From NCBI GenBank assembly GCA_050291935.1, contig JBNKKR010000013.1, forward strand, positions 17,141 to 81,140: a stretch of DNA of 64,000 nucleotides, read 5' to 3'. This document shows, in pieces, positions 45,212 through 55,300 of this stretch. Position 1 is the stretch's first letter, and every line of letters begins with the position of its first letter. The position numbers were made by a program, and so were the translations under genes. This DNA is from Desulfocapsa sp050291935. Its GTDB lineage: Bacteria > Desulfobacterota > Desulfobulbia > Desulfobulbales > Desulfocapsaceae. The notes under the pieces were generated by a model. That model worked only from the letters and a program-made list of their open reading frames with translations, did no database searches and had not been told where the DNA came from.

Positions 45212-47113
45212 TTGACGAGCAATTCCATCGAAAGTACGCAAGTAACTCTTGCCGACATTCAATCTCCAGCAGATCTTAGAAACTTGAGCATTCCACAGCT
45301 TGAAGGAATCGCAGAAGAGTTGCGCCAGACCATTACCGAAACAACCTCCAAAACCGGAGGCCATTTGGCACCAAGTCTTGGAGTCGTGGAGTTAACCATC
45401 GCTCTGCATTATGTATTTAACACACCAAATGATAAACTTATATGGGATGTGGGGCATCAGACCTATGCCCATAAATTGCTCACAGGCAGACAAAAACAGT
45501 TCCACACACTGAGGCAATACAAAGGCTTAAGCGGCTTTCCCAAATTTAGCGAAAGTGAATATGATGCCTTTCAGACCGGCCATTCTTCAACTTCCATCTC
45601 AGCAGCTCTTGGAATGACCGTGGGAAAAGAATTAAACGAGGATGACAATAAGGTGGTTGCCATCATTGGCGATGGTTCCATGACCGCCGGAATGGCCTTT
45701 GAAGCACTTAATCAGGCGGGACATCTGGATAAAGATCTAATAGTTATCCTAAACGATAATGAGATGTCCATTTCCGAAAATGTTGGCGCAATGTCCAGTT
45801 TTCTTTCACGCCAACTGACTTCAAAAACTGTTCGTCGTCTACGAAAACATATTTCCACCAGATTGAAAGAACTTCAGGGCGTGGGTGATCGTTTTTTAAA
45901 CGTCCTTAAAAAGAGCGAAGAAAACATAAAAAGCTTTTTTACCCCTGGTATGCTCTTTGAGGCCCTGAAATTTTATTATATTGGCCCTATTTCCGGGCAT
46001 GAACTAAGCGATCTCATCCCCACACTTGAAAACATACGAGATAATGTGGATGGCCCGGTATTAGTGCACGTTATAACCCAGAAAGGAAAAGGCTATGAAC
46101 CGGCCGAAAAAAATCCTGGAAATTACCATGGCCTGGGTCCATTTGATATTAAGACAGGCAAACCAACACCCTCATCAGGTCCGATCAGCTACACGGAGGT
46201 ATTTGGCAAGAGTATCTGCAAAATTGCAGAGAAAGATGAATCAATTACAGCGATTTCAGCAGCAATGCCTGCCGGCACAGGTCTTCTTGGATTTGCAGAG
46301 CTGTTTCCAAAACGATTCTTCGATGTGGGTATCGCCGAACAGCATGCGGTAACCTTTGCCGCAGGACTTGCCACCGAAGGAATACGACCGGTGGTTGCCA
46401 TCTATTCATCCTTTTTTCAACGTGCCCTTGACCAGATCATTCATGACATATGTATCCCTAACCTCCCCGTAATCCTTGCCATTGACAGAGGCGGGGTAGT
46501 GGGTGATGACGGCGAAACCCACCACGGGGTTTTTGATATCTCTTTTCTTCGTTTTATCCCAAATCTCACCTATATGGCTCCAAAAGATGAGAATGAACTA
46601 CAACATATGCTTTTTACTGCCACCAAACTCCCGGGAGCAGTGGCCATTAGATACCCAAGAGGGGCAGGTGAAGACGTGGAGCTGGAAGAAACATTTATCC
46701 AGCTTGAGATAGCAAAGGGTGAAGTGTTGCGTGAAGGAAATGATATCCTTCTGCTTCCCATAGGCAACAGGGTCTATCCCTGTCTGCGAGCGGCAGAAGG
46801 GTTAACAAAACTTGGTATTGACGCAGCAGTAATTAACCCGCGCTTTATAAAACCACTGGATAAGGAACTGATCTGCCACTGGGCCAGAAAAACAAAAAGG
46901 GTTATCACTGTTGAAGACAATGTGGAACATGGAGGGTTTGGCAGCCTCATCCTCGAGCTCTTCTCCAGTAACAAACTCTTCTCGGTAAAGACTCATATTC
47001 TTGGGCATCCAGACCAATTTATCGAACATGGGCCGCAAAAAACACTTTGGAAAAACTCTAAGCTCGACTCTCCCTCCATTATCAGTGCAGCAATGGAGTT
47101 GATGAAACAGTAG
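45212..47113 (+). CDS. dxs: 1-deoxy-D-xylulose-5-phosphate synthase
   Basis: 633 residues with a TTG start preceded by AAAGGGAC. TPP motif IGDGSMTAGMAFEALNQAG near residue 150, GGHLAPSLGVVELTIALHYVF near the N-terminus, and transketolase-like central and C-terminal domains. First enzyme of the non-mevalonate isoprenoid route; feeds the IspA reaction of the preceding gene. Confidence 0.95.
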   Translation: MTSNSIESTQVTLADIQSPADLRNLSIPQLEGIAEELRQTITETTSKTGGHLAPSLGVVELTIALHYVFNTPNDKLIWDVGHQTYAHKLLTGRQKQFHTLRQYKGLSGFPKFSESEYDAFQTGHSSTSISAALGMTVGKELNEDDNKVVAIIGDGSMTAGMAFEALNQAGHLDKDLIVILNDNEMSISENVGAMSSFLSRQLTSKTVRRLRKHISTRLKELQGVGDRFLNVLKKSEENIKSFFTPGMLFEALKFYYIGPISGHELSDLIPTLENIRDNVDGPVLVHVITQKGKGYEPAEKNPGNYHGLGPFDIKTGKPTPSSGPISYTEVFGKSICKIAEKDESITAISAAMPAGTGLLGFAELFPKRFFDVGIAEQHAVTFAAGLATEGIRPVVAIYSSFFQRALDQIIHDICIPNLPVILAIDRGGVVGDDGETHHGVFDISFLRFIPNLTYMAPKDENELQHMLFTATKLPGAVAIRYPRGAGEDVELEETFIQLEIAKGEVLREGNDILLLPIGNRVYPCLRAAEGLTKLGIDAAVINPRFIKPLDKELICHWARKTKRVITVEDNVEHGGFGSLILELFSSNKLFSVKTHILGHPDQFIEHGPQKTLWKNSKLDSPSIISAAMELMKQ

Positions 47114-47182
47114 AAGCGAAAATTTATTCTATTGTTTCATCAGGCAAAGTTTGAAAATCATCTGCTTGCAGGAAAATTTCTC

Positions 47183-48193
47183 CTAGCTCGCATAATAGTC
47201 CAGATACCACTCAACAAATTTCTTCACGCCCACATCCAACGGGGTATCCGGCTTATAATCAAAATCCTGTATCAAATCATCAACGTTTGCGTAGGTAGCT
47301 TGTACGTCCCCTGCCTGCATGGGCATAAAGTTTTTATCAGCCACTTTTCCTAAATTCTCTTCCAAAAGCTGAATAAAATAGAGAAGCCGCTCTTTTTTAT
47401 TGTTTCCAATATTATAGACTCGGTATGGACAATAGGACGTAGCGGTATCTGGATTTTCACTATCCCAGTCAAAATCCGGTTCAGCCGGTTTTTGGATAAC
47501 CCTGGCAACCCCTTCAACAATATCATCGACAAAGGTAAAATCCCGCTCCATATTACCATTATTAAAGACATTTATCGGTTTGCCAGCAAGAATCGCCTTG
47601 GCAAAAAGCATGGGAGCCATATCTGGTCTCCCCCATGGCCCATATACGGTAAAAAAACGAAGGCCTGTACAGGGCAATCCGTATAAATGACTATAGGAAT
47701 GGGCCATCAACTCGTTTGCTTTTTTTGATGCGGCATATAAAGATACCGGGTGATTAACGTTATCATGCTCGGAAAAAGGCTGTTTTGTATTTGCGCCATA
47801 TACCGAACTTGAGGAGGCATACACAAAATGTTTTACATTGGAATGTCTGCATCCCTCCAGCAAGTTACCAAAACCGACAAGATTCGTATCCACATAGGAT
47901 GCTGGATTAATAAGCGAATAACGCACGCCAGGTTGAGCTGCCAGGTTGACCACAGCGTCAAAACTGTTTTCGGCAAACAATTTTTCCATTGCGCCTCGAT
48001 CCGCTATATCGATTTCCAGATTTCTAAAATGTTCGCCCTCGGCAATTTTTCGCAAACGATCACGTTTTAAATCCTGATCATAATAATCGGTTATCGTATC
48101 AATACCGGTTACATCAAGCCCGGACTCACGCAATTTTTTCGCTAAAAAAGAACCAATAAATCCAGCGGTTCCAGTAACTAGTATTTTTTTCAT
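47183..48193 (-). CDS. NAD-dependent sugar epimerase, UDP-glucuronate 4-epimerase type
   Basis: 336 residues from ATG at 48193 (MKKILVTGTAGFIGSFLAKKL). Rossmann GxxGxxG at the start, YASSSSVYG, the catalytic Tyr-x3-Lys in SLYAASKKANELMAHSY, and the FFTVYGPWGRPDMA block typical of UDP-GlcA 4-epimerases for surface polysaccharide. Substrate is not proven by sequence. Follows the aldolase gene after 10 bases on the same strand. Confidence 0.85.
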   Translation of the reverse strand: MKKILVTGTAGFIGSFLAKKLRESGLDVTGIDTITDYYDQDLKRDRLRKIAEGEHFRNLEIDIADRGAMEKLFAENSFDAVVNLAAQPGVRYSLINPASYVDTNLVGFGNLLEGCRHSNVKHFVYASSSSVYGANTKQPFSEHDNVNHPVSLYAASKKANELMAHSYSHLYGLPCTGLRFFTVYGPWGRPDMAPMLFAKAILAGKPINVFNNGNMERDFTFVDDIVEGVARVIQKPAEPDFDWDSENPDTATSYCPYRVYNIGNNKKERLLYFIQLLEENLGKVADKNFMPMQAGDVQATYANVDDLIQDFDYKPDTPLDVGVKKFVEWYLDYYAS

Positions 48194-48203
48194 CGTACAG
48201 CTT

Positions 48204-49475
48204 TTAGTCATCAAAATCCCCTTCCGGTCCCCTATCTGTATCAAGCCCTTTGGCCCGTTCAATTATCTTTTCTTTTGTCCACTCAGCTGGATCTTCAATT
48301 CGCCCAACCTTCGCTCCCAAATCATATGAGCCTGCATCAAGTATTGCATCATAGGCAGACTCTGCTGATCCTTCCGCATTAAACACATTGACAAGCATAT
48401 TGTAACAAAACTCTTCAACCCGGTTGCTCATCCGCTCACGGATAACTTTAGGTTGCCCCAGCATCATATTGGCAAGGGGGAGGTTGAGCCACTTATAATT
48501 TCCACCTGTCCAGCCTTTTTCATCGGCAAAGGAGACGACTTTCTGCCAAGCCTCATCGCTTAGTCCCTCCCCTTTTACTTTCACAAAACGGCCATCACCA
48601 TCTTGAATGGCATTGCCATCATCATTGACCTCAAGCCCCCAGGAAACCATTTGCAAAGCGGTGGCAACATTGGCCTTGGTCGTTTTAGTCTCTTTGCAGA
48701 TCAGACGTAATTTATCTGAATTGTTTCCGGATGTGCCATGCTGCGCCCCCGAAGTTCCATAGCTTGATAGTGCATTATGGATCTCACCGGTTAACGGTAC
48801 CTGGATTCCCTGACCAGACGCTTCAAGCCCATGGGTACTACCATTATTAAGCGCTATCCAATCCGGGCAAATATTATAAGCATTGAGCCCCTTAATCAAA
48901 AATGAGGCGTCGTCGACGGTGGATAAACCTTGCTCTCCCTTTATCTCGCCAACTTCAGTTTCAAGACCGGCCCAACCTGGTATCACCTCGTTGAGTTCAA
49001 TATTCGCCAGGAGATTTTTATCATCAAGCATATGAGATGCGTCCACCGCAATTGAAGTAATCCCTGCATCAAAAAGTGTGGGAATCTCACTTTTTGCTTC
49101 TGCAATATCCGCCTCTTGTTTTATGCCATAATGGTCGGCATGGATGGCAACCGGGATAGTGATCTGCATTTCATTACACAGTGCATCAACAATCCGGGCC
49201 ATATTCCAAAAGTTTACTGGGCAATAGTTACATTCTGACCTGGCAATCTCAATTATAATTGCACTATTTGCTCGCTGAGCCGCCAATAATGCACCTCGAA
49301 TGACAAAATAATTTCTACCATTGGCAGCCATGGTCATTGCAGCACCTTTTGTCCTTAAGGCACGATCAATCACCTTCCCGCTTACAATAAGTGCTTTTGA
49401 GTTGGGAAATAACTTTTTAATATTTGGTGGGCGTCCAATTTCCAGGACCTTGGCAAAATCTGCACGCTTACTCAT
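48204..49475 (-). CDS. class II fructose-bisphosphate aldolase family protein
   Basis: 423 residues, longer than the usual 300-360. AIHADHYGIK has the zinc-binding His and catalytic region, and GLETEVGEIKGEQGLSTVDD resembles the ExE-type segment; LNNGSTHG and later GTSGAQHGTSG carry further metal and phosphate ligands. Likely aldol cleavage of fructose 1,6-bisphosphate or a related sugar. GGAGGTTTGT precedes the ATG. Transcribed with the downstream epimerase. Confidence 0.85.
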   Translation of the reverse strand: MSKRADFAKVLEIGRPPNIKKLFPNSKALIVSGKVIDRALRTKGAAMTMAANGRNYFVIRGALLAAQRANSAIIIEIARSECNYCPVNFWNMARIVDALCNEMQITIPVAIHADHYGIKQEADIAEAKSEIPTLFDAGITSIAVDASHMLDDKNLLANIELNEVIPGWAGLETEVGEIKGEQGLSTVDDASFLIKGLNAYNICPDWIALNNGSTHGLEASGQGIQVPLTGEIHNALSSYGTSGAQHGTSGNNSDKLRLICKETKTTKANVATALQMVSWGLEVNDDGNAIQDGDGRFVKVKGEGLSDEAWQKVVSFADEKGWTGGNYKWLNLPLANMMLGQPKVIRERMSNRVEEFCYNMLVNVFNAEGSAESAYDAILDAGSYDLGAKVGRIEDPAEWTKEKIIERAKGLDTDRGPEGDFDD

Positions 49476-49599
49476 ACAAACCTCCGCTGCTGTCGATATC
49501 TATTTTGTTTTGATGATACTGTACGTCTGCTCCAGTCTGCAATCCCTTTACATAATAGTGGTTCTTGTCATTCCCTTATACTGTAATCAGTTAATTAAT

Positions 49600-50412
49600 T
49601 CAAGAAGTTGCCTCTTCCACATCATCAACAAAACCCCCAAAACTTTTTTTCCCAAAAAAATAGACGGCAACGACGCTTATTTCATACAGTACCAAAAGTG
49701 GAATGCCCATCATCATCTGATTTACCACATCAGGAGTTGGAGTGAGGATCGCCGCAATGATAAAATTAATGAGAATGGCATATTTTCTATTTTTATTCAA
49801 AAATCCAACCGAAACAATCCCCATTTTTGCCAAAAATACCATAAAGATAGGCATCTCAAAAATTACGCCAAATGCTATAAGCAATCGAAGAGCCAGGGAA
49901 AAATACTCGCTCACCGCAGGCATTGAGGTAAGAAATTCGTTTGAATATCCCACTAGAAATCGAAAAGCGGGAGGAAAAACGACCAAATACCCAAACGCTG
50001 CCCCACCGAGAAAGCAGATGGTTGACAAAAAAGTAAACGGCACCAGCACCCGTTTCTCATGTTTATAGAGTCCAGGAGCAATAAAGCGCCATATCTGATA
50101 AAAGATTACCGGAGTCGCAAAAAGAAGCCCACAAACAAGGGCCAGCTTTAAATAAAAAAAGAAACCTTCCTGATAAGAGATAAAAATCAGACTACCACCC
50201 TCTGGTAACACCGCAAGTAGCGGCTTAAAAAACCATGTGCCAATGGGTTTAACAAAAGCATAAGAAATGGCAAAACCGATTATAGTTGCAATAAGGGAGA
50301 TAATGAGACAGGAACGGAGCTCGCGTAAATGTTCCGTTAATGCTTGCGATTCAAACTGCGGTTCATTCGTTTCTGGTATTTTTTTTTTGTGCTCTACGTC
50401 GTCTTTCATCAT
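49600..50412 (-). CDS. tatC: Sec-independent translocase subunit TatC
   Basis: 270 residues, six predicted membrane helices. The N-terminal cytoplasmic ALTEHLRELRSCLI and the periplasmic loop FYQIWRFIAPGLYKHEKR are TatC signatures. Receives twin-arginine precursors; a Rieske protein at 19888-20292 is a possible client. No tatA or tatB gene next to it. Confidence 0.93.
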   Translation of the reverse strand: MMKDDVEHKKKIPETNEPQFESQALTEHLRELRSCLIISLIATIIGFAISYAFVKPIGTWFFKPLLAVLPEGGSLIFISYQEGFFFYLKLALVCGLLFATPVIFYQIWRFIAPGLYKHEKRVLVPFTFLSTICFLGGAAFGYLVVFPPAFRFLVGYSNEFLTSMPAVSEYFSLALRLLIAFGVIFEMPIFMVFLAKMGIVSVGFLNKNRKYAILINFIIAAILTPTPDVVNQMMMGIPLLVLYEISVVAVYFFGKKSFGGFVDDVEEATS

Positions 50413-50511
50413 CTCTTGGTGGTATAACCTTCTCTTGCAATGGAACTGTCTTTTACCTCACTTCCCCCATTACAGCAAGCAAAGAGGACGAGATTGCAGT
50501 AAAATGAAATA

Positions 50512-50796
50512 ATGAGCGGAGAAAAACAACAGAAATGGTTCGTATACCTTTTGCGCTGCAATGACAGCACTCTTTATACAGGAATTACGACCAATATTAA
50601 AAAACGTATCCATGAACACAACAACGGCAATAAGGGAGCAAAATACACCCGAGGTCGAAGACCCGTTGAGCTCGTCTACTTAGAAACACAGCCTTCCCAT
50701 CCACTAGCTGCCAGCCGGGAATATCAAATAAAAAAAATGACGAGAAAAGAAAAAATCCAATTAATTGGAAAATTAGAGGATTTTGCTGTAGATTGA
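50512..50796 (+). CDS. GIY-YIG domain protein, UPF0213 type
   Basis: 94 residues. FVYLLRCNDSTLYTGITTNI gives the GIY-YIG-type core with YVYLL and YTGIT, followed by RIHEHNNGNKGAKYTRGRRP. Small single-domain proteins like this are presumed nucleases of unclear role. Stands alone upstream of the response regulator gene. Confidence 0.88.
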   Translation: MSGEKQQKWFVYLLRCNDSTLYTGITTNIKKRIHEHNNGNKGAKYTRGRRPVELVYLETQPSHPLAASREYQIKKMTRKEKIQLIGKLEDFAVD

Positions 50797-50863
50797 GAGA
50801 GGTTGTCTCTTAATAAGCTGGCACTATTATTCTATTTCTTTTGGCCCTGATGGTATTTCTTTT

Positions 50864-52240
50864 ATGACATCTATCCTTATAGTTGATGATGAACGTTCAA
50901 TGCGTGATTTCCTCAAAATTCTTCTTACTAAAGAAGGATACAAAGTGGAAGTCGCTGCCAATGGTGCAACTGCCATTACACTGCTTAATGAACAACTATT
51001 CGATCTTGTTATCACCGATATAAAAATGGATGGCATGGATGGCCTTGAGCTTCTCAATTCCATCAAGGAAGAATGGCCCGGCCTGCCCGTTGTTATGATT
51101 ACAGCCTTTGCTTCTCCTGATGACGCTGTTTTTGCAATGAAGAATGGTGCTTTTGATTATATTTCCAAACCGTTTAATGTGGATGAGATCAAGGCGGTCA
51201 TCACTTCTGCCACTTCAAAGTCATCTGAATTTTTAGAAAAAAAATCCATCGCATCCCTTTTTCCAGAAATAATCGGTGAAAGTAGGGAAATGATGAAGAT
51301 TTTTGAGATGATCCAACGTATTGGCCCTACCCCTGCAAATGTTCTTATCTATGGTGAATCAGGGACAGGAAAAGAACTTGTGGCCCAAGCAATCCATCGC
51401 CACTCACAAGTTGCAAACGAAGAATTTGTCCCCATCACCTGCAGTGCTATTCCTGAAGAACTGATGGAAAGTGAACTTTTTGGGCATATCAAAGGATCGT
51501 TCACCGGGGCCATCAGTGACAAACAGGGGCTCTTCCAACTGGCAGATGGAGGCACAGCATTTCTAGATGAAATTGGCGAACTTACCCCCATAATTCAAAC
51601 AAAACTTCTGCGTGTCCTACAGGAACGTGAAGTCAAGCCTGTTGGCGGCACCAAAATCCAAAATGTTATAGTACGCATTATTGCTGCCACCAACAAGATC
51701 CTTGAAGAAGAAATAATGGCTGGTCGTTTTCGTGAAGACCTCTACTATCGTTTGGCAGTGGTTCCCTTAAGGGTTCCCCCTCTTAGGGAACGAAAAGGAG
51801 ACGTCCCACTTTTAGTTGATCATTTTCTTAAAAAATATTCGACGCTTTTTGGTAAAAAAATTCAAGAAATATCCAGTTATGCCATGGAAGTGTTAATGAA
51901 CTATGATTTTCCGGGAAATGTTAGAGAACTTGAAAACATCATTGAACGCGGCGTTGCCCTTGAATCGTCAAATATTATCCTTCCGGAAAGCCTCACCCTA
52001 TCTTCCTTTAAAAACGCACAGCACCAATCTACTGCCAATACCAGTTCACCTTTTCAAATTGTGGGTGACGAAGATGAGCTCTTTGAACGTGGTCTTGAAG
52101 AAGTAATGGCAGAAATGGAAAAAAAATTATTAAACACAGCTCTGCAAAAGAGCGGAAATTCCAAAATGAAAGCAGCAGAGCTCCTACGTATCAGTTTTAG
52201 ATCTTTTCGTTATAAAGTCAAAAAATATGAGTTAGATTAA
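50864..52240 (+). CDS. NtrC-family sigma-54 response regulator, PilR-like
   Basis: 458 residues. Receiver domain 1-120 with phosphorylatable Asp in VITDIKMDG, AAA+ domain with Walker A GESGTGKELVA near 168 and the sigma-54 contact loop GSFTGA (Ser in place of the usual Ala), and a C-terminal Fis-type HTH (GNSKMKAAELLRISFRSFRY). The next gene is a membrane histidine kinase of PilS type, 6 bases on. PilSR pairs control type IV pilin genes; targets are not in the window. Confidence 0.88.
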   Translation: MTSILIVDDERSMRDFLKILLTKEGYKVEVAANGATAITLLNEQLFDLVITDIKMDGMDGLELLNSIKEEWPGLPVVMITAFASPDDAVFAMKNGAFDYISKPFNVDEIKAVITSATSKSSEFLEKKSIASLFPEIIGESREMMKIFEMIQRIGPTPANVLIYGESGTGKELVAQAIHRHSQVANEEFVPITCSAIPEELMESELFGHIKGSFTGAISDKQGLFQLADGGTAFLDEIGELTPIIQTKLLRVLQEREVKPVGGTKIQNVIVRIIAATNKILEEEIMAGRFREDLYYRLAVVPLRVPPLRERKGDVPLLVDHFLKKYSTLFGKKIQEISSYAMEVLMNYDFPGNVRELENIIERGVALESSNIILPESLTLSSFKNAQHQSTANTSSPFQIVGDEDELFERGLEEVMAEMEKKLLNTALQKSGNSKMKAAELLRISFRSFRYKVKKYELD

Positions 52241-52245
52241 GGTTT

Positions 52246-53961
52246 ATGGCAGTTCTTAACGAATTCGACACCAATATACACAGCACCACTGTAGAACGTC
52301 TCTTTGTCAGTCAGCTTTTATGGATGCTGTTCTTGCGTATTGTCATCTACACACTGATCCTGGGAGTGAGTGTCTATCTGCAAGGATCCAAGATACATGT
52401 TGTCATTCTCCCTCGGATGCTCCTCCTACTCTTTATTGTTATCGTTTACGCATCATCTATTATCTCCAGTTTGATCCTGTTAAAAACAAAACGCGATCCA
52501 AAACAATTTGGAATGCAGCAAAACCTGCTGGACACCCTATTTGTTTCCGCCCTTATTTATTTCACGGGCACAAGCCACTCCATTTTTGCTCCAATCTACT
52601 TTTTTCCAATTATTGCAGGTGGACTGCTGATGCCACGACTTGGAGGACTGGTCGCAGCGGGTGCTTCAACCCTTCAATATGCCATCGTCTTGGCACTCGG
52701 GTACTACAATATCTTTCCAGATTTTTTTGGAATAAATAGATTCTATTTACGATCCGATGGATTTGCCGTTCTGAATATGTTTGCAGTATATGGGCTTACG
52801 TTTTTCTTAGCTGCAATACTCGCTTCTCTATTTGCTGGTCGCTTACGAAAAACCGAGGCGGCACTTTCCGATTCAGTACGTGATTTTGATCGATTGAGCC
52901 TGTTGTATAAACAGATATTTGACGATATTAACACCGGTATCATCACCACCGATGATCAAAACCGCATTTCTTCAGCTAATAATGCCGCCAGTGAAATAAG
53001 CGGCTATTCCGTTGATGAATTACTCGAACAAGATTTTCACACCTGTTTTCCGGATGTCACCTTTACCCAAAAAGAAATGCGCCACTCTGCCAAGCTCCAA
53101 CGAAAAGATGGGGAAATCATACGCATTGGCTATTCTTACGCAAAACTTCAATTCCATCAATTGGACTCATGTAATACCACTGATGGGATTGCAGAGACCT
53201 GCCAAAACTGTAAAGTGATCACCATAAAAGATATCAGTGAGATTGAGCGTCTTGAGAAACAGATGCAACAAGCTGAAAAACTCGCTGCCATAGGACAAAT
53301 GAGCGCTGGTATTGCCCATGATTTTCGAAACCCGCTCACTGCTATTTATGGCTCAGCCCAAGTTTTGGCCAATGAACTCTCCCTTGCAAACCTCCCCTCC
53401 CAAAAAGAAAATAGCGATCTTATCAATATTATTCTTCGAGAATCCAATAGACTCTCCAACACCGTGTCCGATTTTCTCAAATTTGCCCGCCCAGAACACG
53501 CGGAAAAAGACTGGTTTTCATTAAAACGTTGTTTGCAGGAAGTAATAGAAGTCGCAAAATCCAGCCCAGTATGGCCTGAAGGGTGGGAAATTGAATTGGA
53601 TATTGAAGAGGTAATAGATGTTTGGGCAGATAAGTATCAGTTATTCACCATTCTTAATCATCTGTTACAAAATGCTTTAGCGTTTTGTCCCTTAGGAGAT
53701 GAAGCTATTCGAATCAGCGCCCAGGAAATCAAAGGAGAAGACCGTATAGAAATACACGTTGAGGACAACGGACCCGGACTCGCTCCCGGTAAGGAAACTG
53801 AAATATTTGAACCCTTCTATACAAGACGAGTGGACGGCACAGGTTTAGGACTTGCCATAGCAAAACAGATGGTTAAGGAACATCAAGGAGACATTAGCGT
53901 CTCAACATCTCCCCTTGGAGGAGCAAAATTTACTGTTTCTTTGCCGCTTCCTCCCTCATAA
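52246..53961 (+). CDS. membrane sensor histidine kinase, PilS-like
   Basis: 571 residues. About six N-terminal membrane segments (residues 20-200), a PAS domain (ISSANNAASEISGYSVDELL near 235), H box AHDFRNPLTAIYGSAQVL near 353, and the ATPase domain with N box and GTGLGLAIAKQMV. The PAS part has a CQNC pair (near residue 322), which may sense redox or metals; this is inference. Partner of the preceding regulator. Confidence 0.88.
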   Translation: MAVLNEFDTNIHSTTVERLFVSQLLWMLFLRIVIYTLILGVSVYLQGSKIHVVILPRMLLLLFIVIVYASSIISSLILLKTKRDPKQFGMQQNLLDTLFVSALIYFTGTSHSIFAPIYFFPIIAGGLLMPRLGGLVAAGASTLQYAIVLALGYYNIFPDFFGINRFYLRSDGFAVLNMFAVYGLTFFLAAILASLFAGRLRKTEAALSDSVRDFDRLSLLYKQIFDDINTGIITTDDQNRISSANNAASEISGYSVDELLEQDFHTCFPDVTFTQKEMRHSAKLQRKDGEIIRIGYSYAKLQFHQLDSCNTTDGIAETCQNCKVITIKDISEIERLEKQMQQAEKLAAIGQMSAGIAHDFRNPLTAIYGSAQVLANELSLANLPSQKENSDLINIILRESNRLSNTVSDFLKFARPEHAEKDWFSLKRCLQEVIEVAKSSPVWPEGWEIELDIEEVIDVWADKYQLFTILNHLLQNALAFCPLGDEAIRISAQEIKGEDRIEIHVEDNGPGLAPGKETEIFEPFYTRRVDGTGLGLAIAKQMVKEHQGDISVSTSPLGGAKFTVSLPLPPS

Positions 53962-54003
53962 CCTAGGCCATTGCATAGCTAATCTTGCAAGCGACTTCCT
54001 CTT

Positions 54004-55275
54004 TTATTCGTTTTCTTTCCAAACAGCTGCTCCTAAGCCACTGAGTTTACCCACGATATCTTCGTAGCCACGCTCCAGATGATAAATTCTTGAAATATCC
54101 GTTCTTCCCTGTGCTGCAAGACCAGCTATAACAAGAGATGAGCTGGCACGTAAATCGGTGGCCATTACCTGGGCGCCTGTCAGCGACTTTGAAACCAGTC
54201 CTTTTACCATGGCGGTACGGCCCTCAATTTGAATATCAGCACCCATTCGCTGTAACTCCGCAACATGCATAAACCGATTCTCAAAAATTGTTTCATGGAT
54301 CATACACACGCCTGAGCTCAACGTCATAAGTGCCATAAATTGTGCCTGTAAATCGGTTGGATAGCCGGGATATGGCATGGTTGTAACGTCAATTGCTTTG
54401 ATTTTTTGCGCTCTTCCTTTTGAAGTAATACGCAAATAATCCTCGCCAACTTCAACGCCAATTCCTGTAAGCTGTAACTTTTCCACAAGGGAAGGTAAAT
54501 GATCAGGATCACAATTGTTAATAACAACATCACCCCCAGCTGCAGCCACTGCAATGGCATAGGTACCCGCCTCTATGCGATCAGGAATTATCCTATTCTC
54601 AGCGGCATGCAATGATTCTACACCTTCAACTTCCAGCCTGTCACTGCCCCTTCCCTTGATCTTAGCCCCCATGGAAGTGAGCATATCGATCAGGTTACCT
54701 ATTTCCGGTTCCCTTGCAGCATTTTTTATAATTGTTTTCCCTTCGGCAAGGGCTGCAGCCATAAGCAGATTTTCCGTTCCGCCGACGGAAGGGATATCAA
54801 AATAGACCCTCCCTCCCTGCATACGACCATCTACCACAGCATCGACATAGCCCTTTTTTAGGTCACAACGAACTCCCAGCTGTTCAAGACCCCTCAGGTG
54901 AAAGTTAATGGGTCTTGCACCAATGGCGCAACCACCAGGAAGAGATACTTTGGCCTTACCAAGCCTTGCCAACAAAGGACCAAGGACAAGGACAGAAGCC
55001 CGCATGGTTTTTACAAGCTCATAGGAAGCTTCAGAATAGCGAAGACCGCTACCGTCAATACGCAGGCTTGATCCCTCGCGCACCCAAGTAAGCCCCAACG
55101 ATTCAAGAAGCCTGAGAATTGTCCTGGTATCCCTTAAGTCTGGGACATTATGCAATACGTGAACACCTGGAGCCAAAAGAGTCGCGGCAATTAAAGGCAA
55201 GGCAGCGTTCTTCGCTCCACTTATCTTGACGTTCCCCTGTAAGGGCTTTCCCCCTTGAATTACTAATTTTTCCAT
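54004..55275 (-). CDS. murA: UDP-N-acetylglucosamine 1-carboxyvinyltransferase
   Basis: 423 residues from ATG at 55275 (MEKLVIQGGKPLQGNVKISG); the longer frame to 55437 overlaps prmC. The catalytic cysteine is in LPGGCAIGARPINFH, so it is the fosfomycin-sensitive Cys form. First committed step of peptidoglycan synthesis. Last gene of rho-rpmE-prfA-prmC-murA. Confidence 0.96.
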   Translation of the reverse strand: MEKLVIQGGKPLQGNVKISGAKNAALPLIAATLLAPGVHVLHNVPDLRDTRTILRLLESLGLTWVREGSSLRIDGSGLRYSEASYELVKTMRASVLVLGPLLARLGKAKVSLPGGCAIGARPINFHLRGLEQLGVRCDLKKGYVDAVVDGRMQGGRVYFDIPSVGGTENLLMAAALAEGKTIIKNAAREPEIGNLIDMLTSMGAKIKGRGSDRLEVEGVESLHAAENRIIPDRIEAGTYAIAVAAAGGDVVINNCDPDHLPSLVEKLQLTGIGVEVGEDYLRITSKGRAQKIKAIDVTTMPYPGYPTDLQAQFMALMTLSSGVCMIHETIFENRFMHVAELQRMGADIQIEGRTAMVKGLVSKSLTGAQVMATDLRASSSLVIAGLAAQGRTDISRIYHLERGYEDIVGKLSGLGAAVWKENE

Positions 55276-55300
55276 TCTTTTTTTTATACGATTCTTAGGG

